50,673 bases of DNA from Gammaproteobacteria bacterium (lineage in GTDB: Bacteria; Pseudomonadota; Gammaproteobacteria; Steroidobacterales; Steroidobacteraceae), in assembly GCA_025357835.1 (NCBI GenBank), contig JANYLM010000089.1, positions 1-50,673 on the forward strand. Direction: 5' to 3'. The notes under the pieces were generated by a model. The model did not search any database and was not told the DNA's origin. It saw only the letters and a list, made by a program, of their open reading frames with translations. Every line of letters begins with the position of its first letter. The stretch's first letter is position 1. Below, in pieces: positions 47,391-50,673 of the stretch. A program made the translations under genes and the position numbers.

Positions 47391-50300
47391 ATGGGACATA
47401 TGAAGAGCTCGACAACACGGCTGGACGCGGTGCGAAATATCACGACCGTCGCCGCTACGCTGTTTGGCAGCTACCTGAGCGCGGGGCTGGCACTGGCCGG
47501 CGGCGCGCTGGCGAGCCCGGCGGCGTATTCGGCAGAAGAACCCGAGGAGCCGATGGTGGAGATTGTCGTCACGGGCTCCCGCCTGTCATCGGCGAACGCA
47601 TCGAGCCCCAGCCCCATTGTCGTTCTCGACAGTGAAGAGCTGTTGCATCAAGGGACACCCCGGGCGGAGGATTTCTTGAACTCCTTGCCGCAGGTCAATT
47701 CGGGGTTGACCTTGGGGGCCAACGGGGCTTCTGTGGCGCCGCTGACTGGCACGGCCACGGCGGATCTGCGCGGCATCGGGGCGTTTCGCACGCTGGTGCT
47801 GATCAACGGCAGGCGCACGGCTCCCGGCGATCCGATCAATCCGTCTGCGGACTTGAACACGGTGCCAAGTGCGCTGGTGAAGCGCGTCGAAGTGCTGACC
47901 GGTGGCGCATCGGCCATCTATGGTTCGGACGCGGTGGCGGGGGTGGTCAATTTCATCTTGGACACTCATTTCACGGGATTGAAAGTCGATGTGGAGGGCG
48001 GCGTCAACCAAGGCAGCAATGATCGCCGCGACCTGCAGAGCATCGAGCGAGCCAGTGGGGTCAATCCGCGCACCGGCACCGTCTATGACGGAGTCAATTC
48101 GGATGTCTCGGTCGTATTCGGTCAGGATCTGTTCGGCGGGAACGGTCATGTGACCGCGTATGCTGGTTATCGCCATGTCCAGGCGGTGAGCGGTGCAAGT
48201 CGCGATTCGAGCGCCTGCACGTTGATCGAGACGGGCGGCTCTTATCAATGCGTTCTCGATGGCACGACCCCGACGGGGCAGTTCGTGCCGCATCTCCCCG
48301 ACGGCACGCCGCTCGCGCCGCTCACGCTCGATACGGCGAACGGACACGCATTTCGGCCGCTGTCGGCCCCGGGCGACCTGTACAATCCGGCCAGCTCCCA
48401 GGAATTGCAGCGCCCCGATAGCCGCTACACCGCGGGCGTGTTCGGGTCCTACAAGTTCAGCGACGCCCTGGACCTGTACACCGAAGCGCAGTACATGGAT
48501 GACAAAACCTCCGTGCGCTACGAACCCGTGGGCACCACGGCGAGCGGCGCCGGGTTGAATCAATATAGCGTCCCGTGCAGCAATCCGCTTCTGTCGGCGA
48601 GTCAGGTCAATGACCTGTGCACCTCCGCCGGCTTGGGTCCGACCGACACGGCGCTGGTGGGCATCGGCCGGCGCAACATCGAAGGCGGTCAGCGCTCGGA
48701 CGAGTTCCATCATCAGTCCTACCACCTGGTGCTCGGGTTGAAGGGGCAAATCAGCGAGCCGTGGAGCTACGATGTCAGTGTGACTCACGGCCGAGTCAAT
48801 GCGCGGGAGACCCTGTCGAACGACTTCTCGACGTCGCGCCTCGGCAATGCGCTCAATGTGGTGAGCGTGGGCGGAGTGGCCACCTGCCAATCCGTGGTTG
48901 ACGGCACCGATCCGGCCTGTGTTCCGTACAATATATATTCCGCCGGCGGCGTCACGCCGGCCGCGCTCAAATACATCACTGAAGGGGGCATGGCGTCGGG
49001 CTTTGCACAGCGCAGCATCGCCGCAGCGCAGCTGATCGGCGACCTCGAGAAGTACGGCATCAAGAGCCCGTTTTCCGATAAGGGATTCGGGGTCGCCGTG
49101 GGTACGGAGTATCGCGTCGAGCAGGTTCGCTACAATCTCGATCCGAACTACAGCACCGCGGATTTGCTGACCACCTCGCCCGCGGCCCGTCCGACGGCAG
49201 GCACGTTTCGCGTCAGCGAAGTATTCACAGAGCTGAAAATGCCGCTCATCGCCGATAAGCCCTTCGCCAAAGAGCTGGTGGCGAGCGTCAGCGATCGGTT
49301 CGCGCACTACACTCCGCAGGGCAATGTGAATGCCTACGGAATTGGCCTCGAATGGGCTCCCCTCACCGCGATTCGGATTCGCGGCAGCATCAGCCGCGCG
49401 GTGCGAGCACCGAACGCGTACGAGCTGTTCACCTCGCAAGTGTTGGGGCAGACCACTCTGCAGGATCCATGCGCCGGTCTCACCCCCACGGATTCCGCGC
49501 CACAGTGTGCGCGCAGCGGCGTGACCGCGGCACAGTACGGCAATATCGCGCCGCAAACATCGATCAATGTGGTGACGGGCGGAAACCCCCATCTGAAGCC
49601 CGAAACGTCGGACAGCGTCACCATGGGCATCGTGCTCACGCCCTTGCCGAGTGTGCTGTTCACTGCCGACTACTGGCGGATCAAGGTCAAAAAATTCGTC
49701 GGCGGTGTGCCCGCGTCGTTTGCGTTGCCGACCTGCTTGAATGGTGGCGATCCGTCTTACTGCGGATTGATCCAGCGCGATGCCAACGGGTCCTTGTCCA
49801 CCGGCAACGGCGCAGCTGCCGGGCGCATATTCAGTACACGCAACAACACCGGTTCCTACGGCAACAGCGGCGTGGACTTCGAGGCACGCTACCGTTTAGA
49901 TCTCGAGCCGGTGTTCCCCAAGGCCGGCAACTTGTCTTTCAGCTTCACCGGCAGCGTCGCTCTCGACAATCCCATCGCCGTGACGCCCGGCGCGCCGCAA
50001 ATCGACTGCTCGGGCTACTTTGGCCCGAATTGTTCCGGCGCCGGCCCGACCTCGCCCGTGCCGCGTTGGCGCCATCGACTGCGAACGACGTGGGACTCGA
50101 AGCACGATTTCGAGGTCTCGTTGAATTGGCGTCATATCGGCAGATTGAAATCCGAATTCACCAGCCCCGACCCGAACCTGGCGGGCCTGAACCCCTCGGG
50201 GCTCGGCACCGTGTACCCCCAGGACACGCCCATCGGCGCCTATGACTACTTCGATCTGGACGGCAATATCGACGTCACGCCGCATGTGAATATCCGTCTC

Positions 50301-50441
50301 GGCGTCAACAATCTGGGCGACAGGAAACCCCCGGTGGCCGGCATACTCTGGAACCCGCTGCTGGTGAACGGCAATATGGTGGCCGGTATCTACGATCCGC
50401 TCGGGCGGTACCTGTTCCTCGGCTTCACGGCAAAGTATTGA
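47391..50441 (+). CDS. TonB-dependent receptor (large, about 1016 residues)
   Basis: The ATG at 47391 follows GTGGGAGG by eight bases; the frame is open further upstream but without signal or ribosome site. The leader (VAATLFGSYLSAGLALAGG) precedes a TonB box VEIVVTGSRLS. The plug has FRTLVLINGRR and RVEVLTGGASAIYGSDAVAG, followed by the barrel, which ends RYLFLGFTAKY. Receptors of this type are numerous in sphingomonads and gammaproteobacteria, with ligands from sugars to peptides and metals. It differs strongly from the receptor at 41832. The following gene is another YncE-like propeller. Confidence 0.93.
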   Translation: MGHMKSSTTRLDAVRNITTVAATLFGSYLSAGLALAGGALASPAAYSAEEPEEPMVEIVVTGSRLSSANASSPSPIVVLDSEELLHQGTPRAEDFLNSLPQVNSGLTLGANGASVAPLTGTATADLRGIGAFRTLVLINGRRTAPGDPINPSADLNTVPSALVKRVEVLTGGASAIYGSDAVAGVVNFILDTHFTGLKVDVEGGVNQGSNDRRDLQSIERASGVNPRTGTVYDGVNSDVSVVFGQDLFGGNGHVTAYAGYRHVQAVSGASRDSSACTLIETGGSYQCVLDGTTPTGQFVPHLPDGTPLAPLTLDTANGHAFRPLSAPGDLYNPASSQELQRPDSRYTAGVFGSYKFSDALDLYTEAQYMDDKTSVRYEPVGTTASGAGLNQYSVPCSNPLLSASQVNDLCTSAGLGPTDTALVGIGRRNIEGGQRSDEFHHQSYHLVLGLKGQISEPWSYDVSVTHGRVNARETLSNDFSTSRLGNALNVVSVGGVATCQSVVDGTDPACVPYNIYSAGGVTPAALKYITEGGMASGFAQRSIAAAQLIGDLEKYGIKSPFSDKGFGVAVGTEYRVEQVRYNLDPNYSTADLLTTSPAARPTAGTFRVSEVFTELKMPLIADKPFAKELVASVSDRFAHYTPQGNVNAYGIGLEWAPLTAIRIRGSISRAVRAPNAYELFTSQVLGQTTLQDPCAGLTPTDSAPQCARSGVTAAQYGNIAPQTSINVVTGGNPHLKPETSDSVTMGIVLTPLPSVLFTADYWRIKVKKFVGGVPASFALPTCLNGGDPSYCGLIQRDANGSLSTGNGAAAGRIFSTRNNTGSYGNSGVDFEARYRLDLEPVFPKAGNLSFSFTGSVALDNPIAVTPGAPQIDCSGYFGPNCSGAGPTSPVPRWRHRLRTTWDSKHDFEVSLNWRHIGRLKSEFTSPDPNLAGLNPSGLGTVYPQDTPIGAYDYFDLDGNIDVTPHVNIRLGVNNLGDRKPPVAGILWNPLLVNGNMVAGIYDPLGRYLFLGFTAKY

Positions 50442-50467
50442 TCTTCAACCTCAGGCGAGCACCTCTC

Positions 50468-50673
50468 ATGAAAAACGCGCTTCTTTCTCTGACCACCTCG
50501 CTGGGCCTGGGTGCCTTGTCCGCCCTGGCGGCCGCCCAGCCGCTGCAACTGGCGCCGGGGGCCACCATCGAAATACCGCATTCGAGCGGGAAATTCGATT
50601 TCTTGCGCGTCGACTCTCAACGGCACCGCCTGCTCGCCGCGCACGAGAACGACGGCACCGCGGATTACATCGA
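50468..50673 (+). CDS. YncE-like beta-propeller protein, partial (5' end only)
   Basis: An ATG at 50468 opens a frame that runs to the window edge (68 full codons). It starts with a Sec leader (SLGLGALSALAAAQ) and then a first propeller blade (GKFDFLRVDSQRHRLLAAHE). This matches the opening of YncE-type propellers and mirrors the propeller/receptor pair on the other side of the symporter. It lies 26 bases after the receptor stop, so it is in the same operon. Confidence 0.8.
   Translation, partial: MKNALLSLTTSLGLGALSALAAAQPLQLAPGATIEIPHSSGKFDFLRVDSQRHRLLAAHENDGTADYI

Noticed and set aside
47586..49592. Leftward open frame of 668 codons opposite the third TonB receptor
   Set aside because: Arg- and His-rich translation without any family motif, fully inside a well-supported gene on the other strand.

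Overview
The window is GC-rich, densely packed DNA with no RNA genes, insertion sequences or CRISPR arrays that I can see. Four TonB-dependent-receptor/porin-type outer-membrane genes, a sigma-54 activator, a Tat-type leader and glutathione-dependent formaldehyde genes point to a Gram-negative proteobacterium. A gammaproteobacterium of the Steroidobacter/Nevskia kind would fit the gene mix, but that is inference and not a placement.

Region 1 (1-24.7 kb) is a large catabolic cluster. Leftward genes encode a DUF35 zinc-ribbon protein (cut by the window edge), an Ltp2/DitF-type thiolase-fold protein and an acyl-CoA ligase. Divergent from them is a long rightward run: TonB receptor, ethanolamine-permease-like transporter, SDR, class III phospho-lyase-like PLP enzyme, APH-fold kinase, aldehyde dehydrogenase, Rieske dioxygenase alpha and beta, SDR, exported dienelactone-hydrolase-like protein, PcaF-type thiolase, FadB-like fusion, second thiolase, SDR, second APH-fold kinase, acyl-CoA dehydrogenase and CoA ligase. 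Two submodules stand out. Permease, kinase, phospho-lyase and aldehyde dehydrogenase form a B12-independent amino-alcohol route. SDR, kinase, acyl-CoA dehydrogenase and ligase have the family content of the lva (levulinate/4-hydroxyacid) pathway, minus LvaB. Both activate a hydroxyl with phosphate and then eliminate it. The actual growth substrate cannot be read from the sequence.

Region 2 (24.7-26.4 kb) is a leftward GH37 trehalase.

Region 3 (26.4-36.7 kb) is an alcohol/C1 oxidation island. It holds a lanthanide-type PQQ methanol dehydrogenase (xoxF), a XoxJ-like binding protein fused to ankyrin repeats, a c-type cytochrome, a sigma-54-dependent activator, glutathione-dependent formaldehyde genes (gfa, frmA) and a porin. 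Close matches to the -24/-12 promoter consensus lie before xoxF, frmA-gfa and the porin, so these three units look like one regulon of the activator encoded between them.

Region 4 (36.7-41.8 kb) holds a small exported protein and the large helicase Lhr.

Region 5 (41.8-50.7 kb) has two outer-membrane uptake units, each pairing a TonB receptor with a YncE-type beta-propeller, one of them also with an MHS-family symporter. The last propeller gene runs off the right edge. Because the E. coli YncE neighbour YncD/PqqU takes up PQQ, these units might serve cofactor or metal uptake for XoxF, but this is only a hypothesis.
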